Shown one piece after another: positions 26,225 through 33,937 of a stretch of 64,000 bases of DNA (positions are counted from its first letter, which is position 1; the number at the start of each line of letters is the position of its first letter). Origin of the DNA: Rhodothermus marinus (GTDB lineage Bacteria > Bacteroidota > Rhodothermia > Rhodothermales > Rhodothermaceae). A program made the position numbers and the translations under genes. Where the stretch lies: positions 1,169,501 through 1,233,500 of the forward strand of contig NZ_AP019797.1 in NCBI RefSeq assembly GCF_009936275.1, read 5' to 3'. A model generated the notes under the pieces. It was not told the DNA's origin, ran no database searches, and was given only the letters and a program-made list of their open reading frames with translations.

Positions 26225-26852
26225 GTCGGCCGTATCGGAGAAAGCGGGCGGCCGCCTCGGTGCGGTTGTGGACCTGCAGCTTACGGTAGATGTGGCGGAT
26301 GTGCGTGCGGACGGTCTCGGCGCTGATCTTCAGGCGTTCGGCGATTTCGGCATTGGAAAATCCTTCGGAAAGCAGCTGCAAAATTTCCTGCTCGCGTGAG
26401 GTCAGGGTACGCAGCGCATTGGCCGGAGCCAGCTCTTCCCGAAACAGCTCCAGCACCCGACGGGCTATCCCGGCCGACATCCACGAAGCCCCCTGACGGA
26501 CGGTTCGGATGGCCTTGAGCAGTAGTTCGGGCAGATCGCGCTTGACTAAATAACCGGAAGCCCCGGCCAGGATGGCTTCCAGGATGTGCCGGTCGTCGTC
26601 GAAGACGGTCAGCACCAGAAACTCGGTACGGGGGAGCACTTCGCGTAGACTTCGGATCAGCTCCAGTCCTGAACCGTCAGGCAGGCCGATGTCGACAAGC
26701 ACGACGTCCGGGCGCAGTTGAGGGAGGGATTTCAGCGCGGCCTGCACTTCATTGAAGCGCCCCACCAGGACGAGGTCGTCGCTTGTCTCCAGCAGGAAAG
26801 TAACCGTGTCCTGCACGATCGTTTCGTCCTCGACCAGTGCCACCCGGATCAT
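26208..26852 (-). CDS. NarL/LuxR-type response regulator
   Basis: A 214-residue two-component regulator. Receiver domain 1-120 with EDE at 8-10, phospho-acceptor D54 in VVLVDIGLPDGSGLEL and K104. LuxR-type helix-turn-helix 149-205 (LTSREQEILQLLSEG, NAEIAERL, recognition helix SAETVRTHIRHIYRKL at 177-192). Members of this family bind inverted repeats of about 7 bp as dimers, which matches the dyads described in this window. It lies 48 bp downstream of the propeller kinase gene and has its own dyad promoter overlapping the kinase stop codon, pointing to autoregulation. Likely target genes are the T9SS genes here; this is inference. Confidence 0.94.
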   Translation of the reverse strand: MIRVALVEDETIVQDTVTFLLETSDDLVLVGRFNEVQAALKSLPQLRPDVVLVDIGLPDGSGLELIRSLREVLPRTEFLVLTVFDDDRHILEAILAGASGYLVKRDLPELLLKAIRTVRQGASWMSAGIARRVLELFREELAPANALRTLTSREQEILQLLSEGFSNAEIAERLKISAETVRTHIRHIYRKLQVHNRTEAAARFLRYGRHTPNG

Positions 26853-26875
26853 GAGCGCTCCATTATTTTTGCGGC

Positions 26876-26921
26876 ATGGTACAGGCTGGACCCGGGTCTG
26901 TCAATCCCCCGTTCGGGGGAT
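26876..26921 (-). promoter_or_regulatory. Dyad operator and promoter (site B) of the NarL-type regulator
   Basis: Minus strand: ATCCCCC-GAAC-GGGGGAT (26921-26904), perfect inverted repeat; -35 TTGACA (26904-26899), exact consensus; 17 bp; -10 TACCAT (26881-26876). The start codon at 26852 is 23 nt further on. The -35 contains the TGA stop of the kinase gene, so the operator lies in the last codons of that gene. It allows the regulator to be made independently of the kinase. Confidence 0.78.
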
Positions 26922-29768
26922 GGGAAGGTCGAGGCACAGGCAGGTACCGCGTCCGGGCCGGGTGTCGATTGCCAGCGTGCCCTGCAGGCGGGCGGTTCGT
27001 TCCTGCATGTAGCGCAGCCCGCGGTGAGAGACGGTAGCCGGGTCGAATCCCCGACCGTCGTCGCAGAGGCGGAGCCTCAGGTGGTGGTCGGTCAGCTGAA
27101 CCGCCAGGGTAACGGTGTGGGCCTGTGCATGCTGAAGTACGTTACGCATGCCTTCGCGTACGATGCAGACGATGTGGTGTCGCCGTTCGGCATCGATGGG
27201 CAGGTCGGGTAGGTGATCAGGCAGTGTGAAGCGTGTCTGCAGGCCGCCCGCTTCGGCCATCTGGTGAACCGTTTCGCGCAAGTAGCCGATCAATACGGGC
27301 AGGCGGTCGTTTTCCGGGTTGGTCGTCCAGAGCAGCAGCCGGAGCTGGTCGATGGCCGTGCGAGCCAGCTCGGCAGCCTGGCGCAGACGCCCCGACAGGG
27401 CTTCGCCACGCTGCTGACGCGCCGGTAGCGTGTGCAGCAGAAAATACAGGCTTGTGAGCGTGGCGCCGACCTCGTCGTGGAGATCCCGGCTGAGCCGGCG
27501 ACGCTCCTGCTCGAGCACCTGACGCGCCAGCAGCAGGCGTCGGTAGCGCTCCGAAAGGATGAAAAAGGTCAGGCCTCCGGTAAGACCCAGGGCCAGCAGC
27601 AACAGGCTTACTCGAAAACCTGTGGTCTCCCATAGATGAGGCCGGGCTATGAGGTGGATCGGCTCGGCCAGACGCCCGACCTGTCCATCGGGACCGATAG
27701 CCTCTACCGTGATTCGGTAGGTGCCCGGCGTCAGGTTACTGAGCACAAGCTGAGTGCTTGTTCCGAGATCGAGCGTTTGCCGACGCTCACCATCCATCAG
27801 GATGCGATAGCGCACGCCCTCCGGAAACGACAGGAACAATCCGCGGAAAACCAGGCCGATCGCACGCTCCCCGGGAGGCAGCACAATCGGGCGACCGTCG
27901 AACGGGGTTGCCACCAGCCGGGCCTCCCGGGCGCGAAGTACCGAAAGCATCACGGGGGCAGGAGCAAATGGATAGGGGCGAATCGTTCGGGGATCGAACC
28001 AGACCACGCCATGCGTGCCCCCGAAATACAACCGACCGGCACGATCTTTATAATAAGCACCCCGGTTGAATTCGGTGGCCCCCAGCCCTTCGGCGGTTGT
28101 ATACGTGCGAAAACGCAGCCGGGGCAGACTATCGGTAAAAACTCGTACAAGTCCCCGGTTGGTGCTCAGCCAGAGGCTGCGGTCGTCGGCCAGCAGGCCG
28201 TAGATGGTGCGCGAGGGCAAACCATCCGCTTCGTCCCAGTGCAGCCAGCGCGTACCCTGCCGTAGCCAGAGTCCCCGGCTGGTGCCGAGCCAGTGTCCCC
28301 TGGCGTTACGATACTGGCTCCAGGCCACTGTGGGCGCGGGCAGCGATTCGCGTCGTGCTTCGACCGACCTGCCTTCGTCATTCAGGACGAGGCGTAACAG
28401 GCCGTCTTGCAGCCCGACCCAGAGCGTGTCGCCATCGCGAAGGAGGCTCCGGACAGGGGCATCGGCTTCATAGAGAAGTTGCGGGGCGTCATTCTGGATG
28501 CGGTAGATCTGGCCGGTATAGCTTCCTGCCCAGAGCGCAGCTCCATCGGTCAGCAGAGCGGTGAAGGTATTCGGGCCGGGCGTGCGTACTTCAGGGGACG
28601 CCGGTAAAAGCTGTCGCGGGCATTCCAGACAGAATAGCCCCTGATCTGTGCCGATCCAGTGGTGTCCATGCGCATCTTCGGCAAGGACCCAGACGAAAGG
28701 ATTGGGGAGAAACACCTGACGTTCGAGACGCCAGTCCTGCTCCTGAAGACGAAAAACAAACAAACCGCCCCCGATCGTTCCCACCCACAGGTGACCGGCG
28801 CGATCCTGCAGAATGGCCGACACGTAGCCACTTTCGAGGCCCTGCGCACGACCGATCAGGCGAAAAGACGGACGCCAGGGATCCCAGACGTAGACGCCCC
28901 CGACGGTTCCTACCCAGATACGTCCCTGTCGATCGCCCGCCAACGAGAGCACATAGCGCGTAAGCTGGGTACGATAGGGGAACGGAATCAGAAGTTGCTG
29001 CAGCTTGCCCGGTTGTATCCGGACAAACACACCGGACCGGGTAGCCAGCCACAGACGCCCATAAAGATCCAGAGCCACATCGTTTATCGGGGCTGAAAAA
29101 GGGATTCGTTCCAGCGGGGTGAGCCGGCAGGTGCCCTGCACCTGATAGGCACTCAGCGTATCGCGTTGCTGCAGCCAGAGCCGTCCCCTTCTGTCGGCAA
29201 GCAGTAGATTGGTGGCAACGACGGCGGGACGCACTGCCTTCGAATCGGCAAGGCACCACAGCGTATCGTTTCGGATCCACCAGATTTGTTGCTGTGCATC
29301 GACCTTCCAGACAGGAGGCGGTTCTGAAGCCGGCTCGTTGCACGCCGGCTGCATGTTTGGCACGTACGGACGCGGTCCACAGGCCGTCCAGATCCAGGGG
29401 GAACCGTCGGGAGCTATTGCGAGAGATGAGTAAGGCGTAATGATGAACGAATCACGTTGTGCCGTACGCAGAAGTAGATTTGAACCTGCCTGGACCCACA
29501 CGTTCTGAAACCGATCAACCGTCAGCTTTAAAGCCGTGATGGGATATTCGGTCCCTTCAGGCAGGTAGTAGCTTTTCCAGGAGCGGACCGACACACCATC
29601 CCAGCGGGCAATGCCTTCCAGCGTACTCATCCAGATAAAGCCCACGCTGTCGGCTGCCAGGCTGTAGACGGAAAGCTGGGGCAACTTCCCTTCAAGGGGT
29701 ACTTCCTGGAGTTGCAACGTATCCGGCGCAAACCCCATCCACAGCAATAGCAGTACGCCAGGGCCCAT
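26901..29768 (-). CDS. Sensor histidine kinase with periplasmic beta-propeller (Reg_prop/Y_Y_Y type)
   Basis: About 955 residues. Signal-like N-terminus MGPGVLLLLWMGF, start 29768 chosen for it. About 25-600 is a large periplasmic region of propeller repeats with the typical two-component regulator propeller pattern (LAGDRQGRIWVGTVGGVYVW, ILQDRAGHLWVGTIGGGLFV, LAEDAHGHHWIGTDQGLF), forming two seven-bladed propellers in relatives. A Y_Y_Y Ig-like domain lies at about 640-715, then one transmembrane helix near 725-745. The HisKA_3 domain has H764 in RRRLSRDLHDEVGATL, and HATPase_c has GMRNVLQHAQAH and CDDGRGFDP. Unlike the Bacteroides hybrid regulators, it has no receiver or AraC domain, so the NarL regulator downstream is the expected partner. 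It may sense a polysaccharide or other surface ligand; the ligand is unknown. Confidence 0.92.
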   Translation of the reverse strand: MGPGVLLLLWMGFAPDTLQLQEVPLEGKLPQLSVYSLAADSVGFIWMSTLEGIARWDGVSVRSWKSYYLPEGTEYPITALKLTVDRFQNVWVQAGSNLLLRTAQRDSFIITPYSSLAIAPDGSPWIWTACGPRPYVPNMQPACNEPASEPPPVWKVDAQQQIWWIRNDTLWCLADSKAVRPAVVATNLLLADRRGRLWLQQRDTLSAYQVQGTCRLTPLERIPFSAPINDVALDLYGRLWLATRSGVFVRIQPGKLQQLLIPFPYRTQLTRYVLSLAGDRQGRIWVGTVGGVYVWDPWRPSFRLIGRAQGLESGYVSAILQDRAGHLWVGTIGGGLFVFRLQEQDWRLERQVFLPNPFVWVLAEDAHGHHWIGTDQGLFCLECPRQLLPASPEVRTPGPNTFTALLTDGAALWAGSYTGQIYRIQNDAPQLLYEADAPVRSLLRDGDTLWVGLQDGLLRLVLNDEGRSVEARRESLPAPTVAWSQYRNARGHWLGTSRGLWLRQGTRWLHWDEADGLPSRTIYGLLADDRSLWLSTNRGLVRVFTDSLPRLRFRTYTTAEGLGATEFNRGAYYKDRAGRLYFGGTHGVVWFDPRTIRPYPFAPAPVMLSVLRAREARLVATPFDGRPIVLPPGERAIGLVFRGLFLSFPEGVRYRILMDGERRQTLDLGTSTQLVLSNLTPGTYRITVEAIGPDGQVGRLAEPIHLIARPHLWETTGFRVSLLLLALGLTGGLTFFILSERYRRLLLARQVLEQERRRLSRDLHDEVGATLTSLYFLLHTLPARQQRGEALSGRLRQAAELARTAIDQLRLLLWTTNPENDRLPVLIGYLRETVHQMAEAGGLQTRFTLPDHLPDLPIDAERRHHIVCIVREGMRNVLQHAQAHTVTLAVQLTDHHLRLRLCDDGRGFDPATVSHRGLRYMQERTARLQGTLAIDTRPGRGTCLCLDLPIPRTGD

Positions 29769-29905
29769 AAAGACTGGTCTGTAGGGTTTTGCCTGACAGG
29801 AGCTTACGGGTTTTACCTGATACAAAAATATAACCTTCCCGACGGGACGCCGATGCGCTTCTGGCGTAATTATCAGTAGAAACACCAACAACCGCGGAGG
29901 GCGCC
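29769..29905. promoter_or_regulatory. Divergent promoter region between the propeller kinase and the first Usp gene
   Basis: These 137 bp are A/T-rich. On the minus strand, TATATTTTTG lies around 29827-29836, resembling the Bacteroidota -7 element TAnnTTTG, about 60 nt before the kinase start. No copy of the 7-4-7 dyad is present here, so the kinase gene itself is not an obvious member of the regulon. A GGAGGG ribosome binding site precedes the Usp start at 29906. Confidence 0.4.
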
Positions 29906-30868
29906 ATGCTGGAGATTCGACGCATCCTGTTTGCGGATGACTATTCAGAATGCGCGGAAAAAGCGCTTCCCATTGCGCTGGCACTGGCGCAGGAGCACGA
30001 GGCCGAGCTGCACCTGCTGCACGTGGTGGTGCCCTACGAAGATGCGCGGGGCCTTTCGGCGCTGACCGAGGAGCAGGAAGCCCGGCTCAAAGAGCGGCTG
30101 CGGGATCGCCTGAACGCCGCCCGCAAAGGACAGCGCAAAGAGGCAGCCGGAGCCCTGAAGCTGGTGGTGGCCGTCGAGCGCGACATCGCACCGGCGCCCG
30201 GCATCCTGGGCTATGCCGAAGACCACGACATCGACGTGATCGTGATGGGCACGCACGGCCGCCGGGGCTTCCGGCACTTCCTGATGGGTAGCGTGGCCGA
30301 AGAGGTGGTGCGCATGGCCCGTTGCCCGGTGATCACCACGCGGCAGCAGGTGGATCCCTGGCACGTGCATCCGCCGCGCCGCATCCTGGTGCCGGTGGAC
30401 TTCTCCGAGCACAGCCGGACCGCCCTGCGCTACGGCCGGGAGCTGGCCGCCGCCTTTGGCGGACAGCTCACCGTGCTCTACGTCATCGAGGAGATCCTGC
30501 ATCCGGCCTTCTACAACACGGGCGTCTTCTCGATCTACGACGTGATGCCGGACATCGAGGAGCGCTCGAAGAAGGCGCTGGAAGAGTTCGTGGTGCGCAC
30601 CGACGGTCCGGAGGTGCCGATCAACTATCGGGTGGTGCATGGCCGCGCCGTGCGGGAGATCGTGCATGAAGCCGAGCGGGAGCCGGCCGACCTGATCGTG
30701 ATGTCCACGCACGGCCTGACCGGCCTGCAGCATCTGCTGCTGGGCAGCGTGACCGAACGGGTCATCCGGCAGGCACCCTGCCCGGTGTTCGTCGTGAAGG
30801 CCTTCGGCAAGTCGCTGCTGCGACCGACCAGGGCCGAAGCTTCCGAAAAGGTAAAGACCACAACCTGA
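29906..30868 (+). CDS. Tandem universal stress protein (two UspA domains)
   Basis: A 320-residue cytoplasmic protein of two UspA-like domains (about 1-145 and 150-310). Both keep the ATP-binding signature G-2x-G-9x-G-S/T: GTHGRRGFRHFLMGS in the first and STHGLTGLQHLLLGS in the second. Domain openings are RRILFADDYSECAEKAL and RRILVPVDFSEHSRTAL. Such tandem proteins typically act in stationary-phase, redox or energy stress as ATP-dependent switches. A GGAGGG site precedes the ATG. It is the first of a run of same-strand stress genes that includes a second tandem Usp at 31702. Confidence 0.94.
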   Translation: MLEIRRILFADDYSECAEKALPIALALAQEHEAELHLLHVVVPYEDARGLSALTEEQEARLKERLRDRLNAARKGQRKEAAGALKLVVAVERDIAPAPGILGYAEDHDIDVIVMGTHGRRGFRHFLMGSVAEEVVRMARCPVITTRQQVDPWHVHPPRRILVPVDFSEHSRTALRYGRELAAAFGGQLTVLYVIEEILHPAFYNTGVFSIYDVMPDIEERSKKALEEFVVRTDGPEVPINYRVVHGRAVREIVHEAEREPADLIVMSTHGLTGLQHLLLGSVTERVIRQAPCPVFVVKAFGKSLLRPTRAEASEKVKTTT

Positions 30869-30902
30869 CACGCAGGCTTCCGAAGAAGCCAGGAGGTGTG
30901 TC

Positions 30903-31682
30903 ATGACGGCGCGTGTCAAAAATGAATGGCGGGTGCCCCGTGCAGACTCCGGCGAAACGCCGGTAGCCGTCGAGGTGCCGGAGCGTCTGCGGCGTCGGGC
31001 GCCGTACAAGCTGCCCGGGGCCGACCTGCGGCAGTACTACCGGCTGTTCATCATGCTGGGGCTGGCGCTGGCGCTGGCGCTGCTGATCGTGCTGTTTCGC
31101 ATTCCGTGGCGGCCGAAGACCGAGGTGGTGCTGGCCGCGCCTGAGCAGGAGGTGGTGCAGCTCGAGGAAATCGTGCAGACGCGCCAGGAGCTGCCGCCTC
31201 CGCCACCGCCGCGTCCGACAGTTCCGATCGCGGTACCTGACGAAACGATCCTGGAAGAAGAGCCGGTGAGCTTCGACGTCTCGCTCGACATTAACGAAGC
31301 GATCACCGAGCTGCCGCCGCCTCCACCCCCACCGGAGCCGCAAAAAGAAGCGCAGCAACCGGAGGAAGAGCAGGAAATCTTCGTGGTGGTGGAGGAAATG
31401 CCCGAAATCATCGGCGGCATCGAACGGCTCTACGAGCTGCTGGAGTATCCGGAGCTGGCCCGGAAAGCTGGACTCGAGGGCCTGGTGGTGGTGCAGTTCG
31501 TCGTGGAACCCGACGGGAGCATCAGCAACATCCAGGTGATTCGTTCGGCCGGCAAGCTGCTGGACGAGGCCGCCGTCAAGGCCGTCCAACAACTGCGCTT
31601 CAAGCCCGGACGGCAGCGTGGACGTCCCGTGCGCGTCCGCTTCTCGCTGCCCATCCGGTTCAAGCTGCAACCGGCCCAATAA
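30903..31682 (+). CDS. TonB-family energy transducer (orphan)
   Basis: 259 residues. Cytoplasmic basic N-terminus, one transmembrane helix about 50-67 (LFIMLGLALALALLIVLF), then a periplasmic linker with two polyproline runs and acidic patches (ELPPPPPPRP, ELPPPPPPPEPQ), and a TonB C-terminal domain about 165-255 (YPELARKAGLEGLVVVQFVVEPDGSI ... VKAVQQLRFKPGRQRGRPV, quoted in parts). TonB couples proton motive force to outer membrane receptors. No exbB, exbD or receptor gene is near. It is sandwiched between two Usp genes with gaps of 34 and 19 bp, so co-transcribed. A very strong AGGAGG site lies before the ATG, flanked by a short stem-loop (30875-30890). Confidence 0.9.
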   Translation: MTARVKNEWRVPRADSGETPVAVEVPERLRRRAPYKLPGADLRQYYRLFIMLGLALALALLIVLFRIPWRPKTEVVLAAPEQEVVQLEEIVQTRQELPPPPPPRPTVPIAVPDETILEEEPVSFDVSLDINEAITELPPPPPPPEPQKEAQQPEEEQEIFVVVEEMPEIIGGIERLYELLEYPELARKAGLEGLVVVQFVVEPDGSISNIQVIRSAGKLLDEAAVKAVQQLRFKPGRQRGRPVRVRFSLPIRFKLQPAQ

Positions 31683-31701
31683 AACAGCAAAACGAGGCGC
31701 T

Positions 31702-32616
31702 ATGTGGCGCAATATACTGGTTCCCACGGATTTTTCCGGAGCCGCCCGCCAGGCACTGCAACTGGCCGTGCGGCTGGCGCCACCGGGCTGTACGGTGCAC
31801 GTGATGCACGTGATCACGCCGACCGAAAGCGATCCGTACAGCCCGGTGCGGCTCCGGCCCGAAGGGCAGGCCCGCCAGCGACTGCCCGAAGAGGTGACCG
31901 ACGAATTGCTGCAGCAACTTGTGCAGGACGTGGCCACCGACCATGTGGCCGTTGCGCGCGCCTGGCGGCGCGCTTCGGACGTGGTCGGAGCTATTCTGGA
32001 TTATGCCGACACCGTGGAGGCCGAATTGATCGTGCTGGGCACGCATGGCCGCCGCGGACTGCAACGCTTTCTGCTGGGGAGCGTAGCCGAAGCCATCGTG
32101 CGCCGCGCTTCAGTACCCGTACTGACCGTGCGCGAGCACGCCCGCGTGCCGGAAGCCATCCAGCATATCCTGGTGCCCACGGACTTTTCCGAGGACGCCC
32201 GCATGGCACTCCGTGAGGCCGCCCGCTGGGCCGCCCACTTCCGGGCCCGGCTGACCCTCCTGCATGTACTGGCCCCGGCCGTCATTCCCGTCTCGGTGAC
32301 CGAGATGGCCGCCGTCTATGAGGTCATGCCGGGGCTGCAGGAGCGCATTCAGGAAGAACTCACGCGCTGGATCGAAGCCGAAGTGCCCGAGACCGTGTCC
32401 TCTGACGTTCGCATCGAAGAAGGGCCGGTCGATCTGACCATCCTGGAGCAGGCCCGACAGGAACAGGCCGATCTGATCGTGATGGCCACCCACGGTCGCT
32501 CCGGCGTGGCCCGCTGGCTGCTGGGCAGCGTGACCGAACGCGTGCTGCGCCAGGCCCCCTGTCCGGTACTTACCCTCCGCCATCGCGAACTGCCTTCGGA
32601 GCCTTCTCTTCATTGA
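31702..32616 (+). CDS. Tandem universal stress protein (second copy)
   Basis: 304 residues, two UspA domains (about 1-145 and 152-300). Start at 31702 (MWRNILVPTDFSGAARQAL) chosen on homology and a GAGG site; the frame is open upstream into the tonB gene. ATP motifs: GTHGRRGLQRFLLGSVAEA and ATHGRSGVARWLLGSVTER. It is clearly paralogous to the Usp at 29906 and to itself internally, but the two proteins differ enough to be old duplicates. It forms a transcription unit with tonB (19-bp gap). Confidence 0.93.
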   Translation: MWRNILVPTDFSGAARQALQLAVRLAPPGCTVHVMHVITPTESDPYSPVRLRPEGQARQRLPEEVTDELLQQLVQDVATDHVAVARAWRRASDVVGAILDYADTVEAELIVLGTHGRRGLQRFLLGSVAEAIVRRASVPVLTVREHARVPEAIQHILVPTDFSEDARMALREAARWAAHFRARLTLLHVLAPAVIPVSVTEMAAVYEVMPGLQERIQEELTRWIEAEVPETVSSDVRIEEGPVDLTILEQARQEQADLIVMATHGRSGVARWLLGSVTERVLRQAPCPVLTLRHRELPSEPSLH

Positions 32617-32634
32617 GTGAAAGCTGTGTAAGCA

Positions 32635-32698
32635 AATCCCCTACGACACCACCGGGGATTCCCCTACAAGGGCGTGCGTTTTCTTCCGGTATCTTTAG
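32635..32698 (+). promoter_or_regulatory. Palindrome plus candidate promoter upstream of the Acg-type gene
   Basis: AATCCCC (32635-32641) and GGGGATT (32654-32660) form an inverted repeat with a 12-nt gap, and the second half is also part of the palindrome GGGGATTCCCC (32654-32664). About 25 nt on lies TATCTTTAG (near 32690), similar to the Bacteroidota -7 element TAnnTTTG. The arrangement looks like an operator next to a promoter in the 157-bp gap after the second Usp gene. Confidence 0.4.
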
Positions 32699-32773
32699 CC
32701 CTCTGTAAATCGATAACTTCCTTTCAGCCTGTGCAGCACAACGCCCGCCGGCATAATTCCGGCACCGTGACGC

Positions 32774-33859
32774 ATGGAGGTGACGATTCGCAGCGATCCC
32801 AAAAGCAGCGAGGGCATGACGACGGCCTGGAAGGAAGATCCGTGGCAGGTGGCCGAGCACGACTTTCCCCGCTACGCCACGCCTGAAGCGCAATTGCGTT
32901 TTCTGCTGAACTATGCCGTGCTGGCCCCTTCGGTCCACAACACGCAACCCTGGCGCTTTCGGGTGGTGGGCAGCGAGGTGGAACTCTACGCCGACCGCAC
33001 GCGCGCGCTGGCCGTGGCCGATCCCGAAGACCGTCAGCTCATCATGAGTTGCGGCGCGGCGCTGTTTCACCTGCAGGTGGCCATGCGTCATTTCGGCTAC
33101 CAGCCTCAGGTGCGGCTGCTGCCGGACCCGGACGACCCCGACCTGCTGGCCTTCGTCCGACTGGGACCACCCGAGCCCGGCACCCTGCTGGACCATCGGC
33201 TGTTTCAGGCTATCAAAAAGCGCCATACGAACCGCCTGCCCTTCGAAAATCGCCCCGTCCCCGAGGCCGAACTGAGGGCGCTGGATCGGGCCGTCGAGCA
33301 GGAAGGAGCCCATCTGGTCGTGATTCGGCAAAAAGAAAAACGCTACGAGCTGGCCGAACTGATCACCGAAGCCGACCGCATCCAGACCGCCGACCCGCGC
33401 TTCCGGCGTGAACTGGCAGCCTGGACGCACCCCGCCCGCAACGAAAGCAAAGACGGATTGCCGCTGACCGCCCGGGGCCTGCAGGAGTGGCTGGGACCGG
33501 CCGGACCGCTCGTGCTGCGCACCTTCCTCTGGGCCCGGGGACAGGTGGCCCGCGATCGGCAGCTGGCCGAAGGCTCGCCCGTGCTGCTGGTGCTCCTGAC
33601 CGAACGCGACGAGCCGCTGGTCTGGCTGCAGGCCGGACAGGCCCTGGACCGGCTGCTGCTCCAGGCGGCCGACTACGGCCTGTCGGCGTCTTTTCTGAAT
33701 CAGCCCATCGAAGTACCGGAAATGCGCAAAAAACTTCGCGACTGGCTTGGCACCGAGGCCTGGCCACAGACCATCCTGCGCCTGGGCTATGGGCCGGCCG
33801 TGCCACCCACACCGCGCCGACCCGTGCACGAAGTGCTGCTCCAGAGCCGTTATCTCTGA
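32774..33859 (+). CDS. Acg-type nitroreductase-family protein
   Basis: Up to 361 residues (347 if the in-frame ATG at 32816 is used). Two nitroreductase-like half domains, with LRFLLNYAVLAPSVHNTQPWRF at about 40-60 and LQAGQALDRLLLQAADYGLSASFLNQPIE near 290. These match the Acg/Rv2032 group, FMN-binding pseudo-dimers that often lost classical nitroreductase activity. In mycobacteria this family belongs to the dormancy regulon together with Usp and Hsp20 proteins, and here it again sits beside Usp genes. The enzymatic role is unknown; sequestration of flavin has been suggested for the family. Confidence 0.85.
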   Translation: MEVTIRSDPKSSEGMTTAWKEDPWQVAEHDFPRYATPEAQLRFLLNYAVLAPSVHNTQPWRFRVVGSEVELYADRTRALAVADPEDRQLIMSCGAALFHLQVAMRHFGYQPQVRLLPDPDDPDLLAFVRLGPPEPGTLLDHRLFQAIKKRHTNRLPFENRPVPEAELRALDRAVEQEGAHLVVIRQKEKRYELAELITEADRIQTADPRFRRELAAWTHPARNESKDGLPLTARGLQEWLGPAGPLVLRTFLWARGQVARDRQLAEGSPVLLVLLTERDEPLVWLQAGQALDRLLLQAADYGLSASFLNQPIEVPEMRKKLRDWLGTEAWPQTILRLGYGPAVPPTPRRPVHEVLLQSRYL

Positions 33860-33875
33860 AAAATCGGCAACAAAG

Positions 33876-33937
33876 CCCCGATCTCCGGGTACATGCCCCG
33901 GTAACCCTTCGATCAAACGCTACCCGGAAGATCGGGG
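33876..33937 (+). promoter_or_regulatory. Long hairpin ending at the ppk start codon
   Basis: CCCCGATCTCCGGGTA (33876-33891) is complementary to TACCCGGAAGATCGGGG (33921-33937) with one bulged base, enclosing a 29-nt loop. The 3' arm covers the only purine-rich ribosome binding region and stops at the base before the ATG at 33938. There is no T run, so it is not a typical terminator. It could control translation of polyphosphate kinase by hiding its initiation region. Confidence 0.6.
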
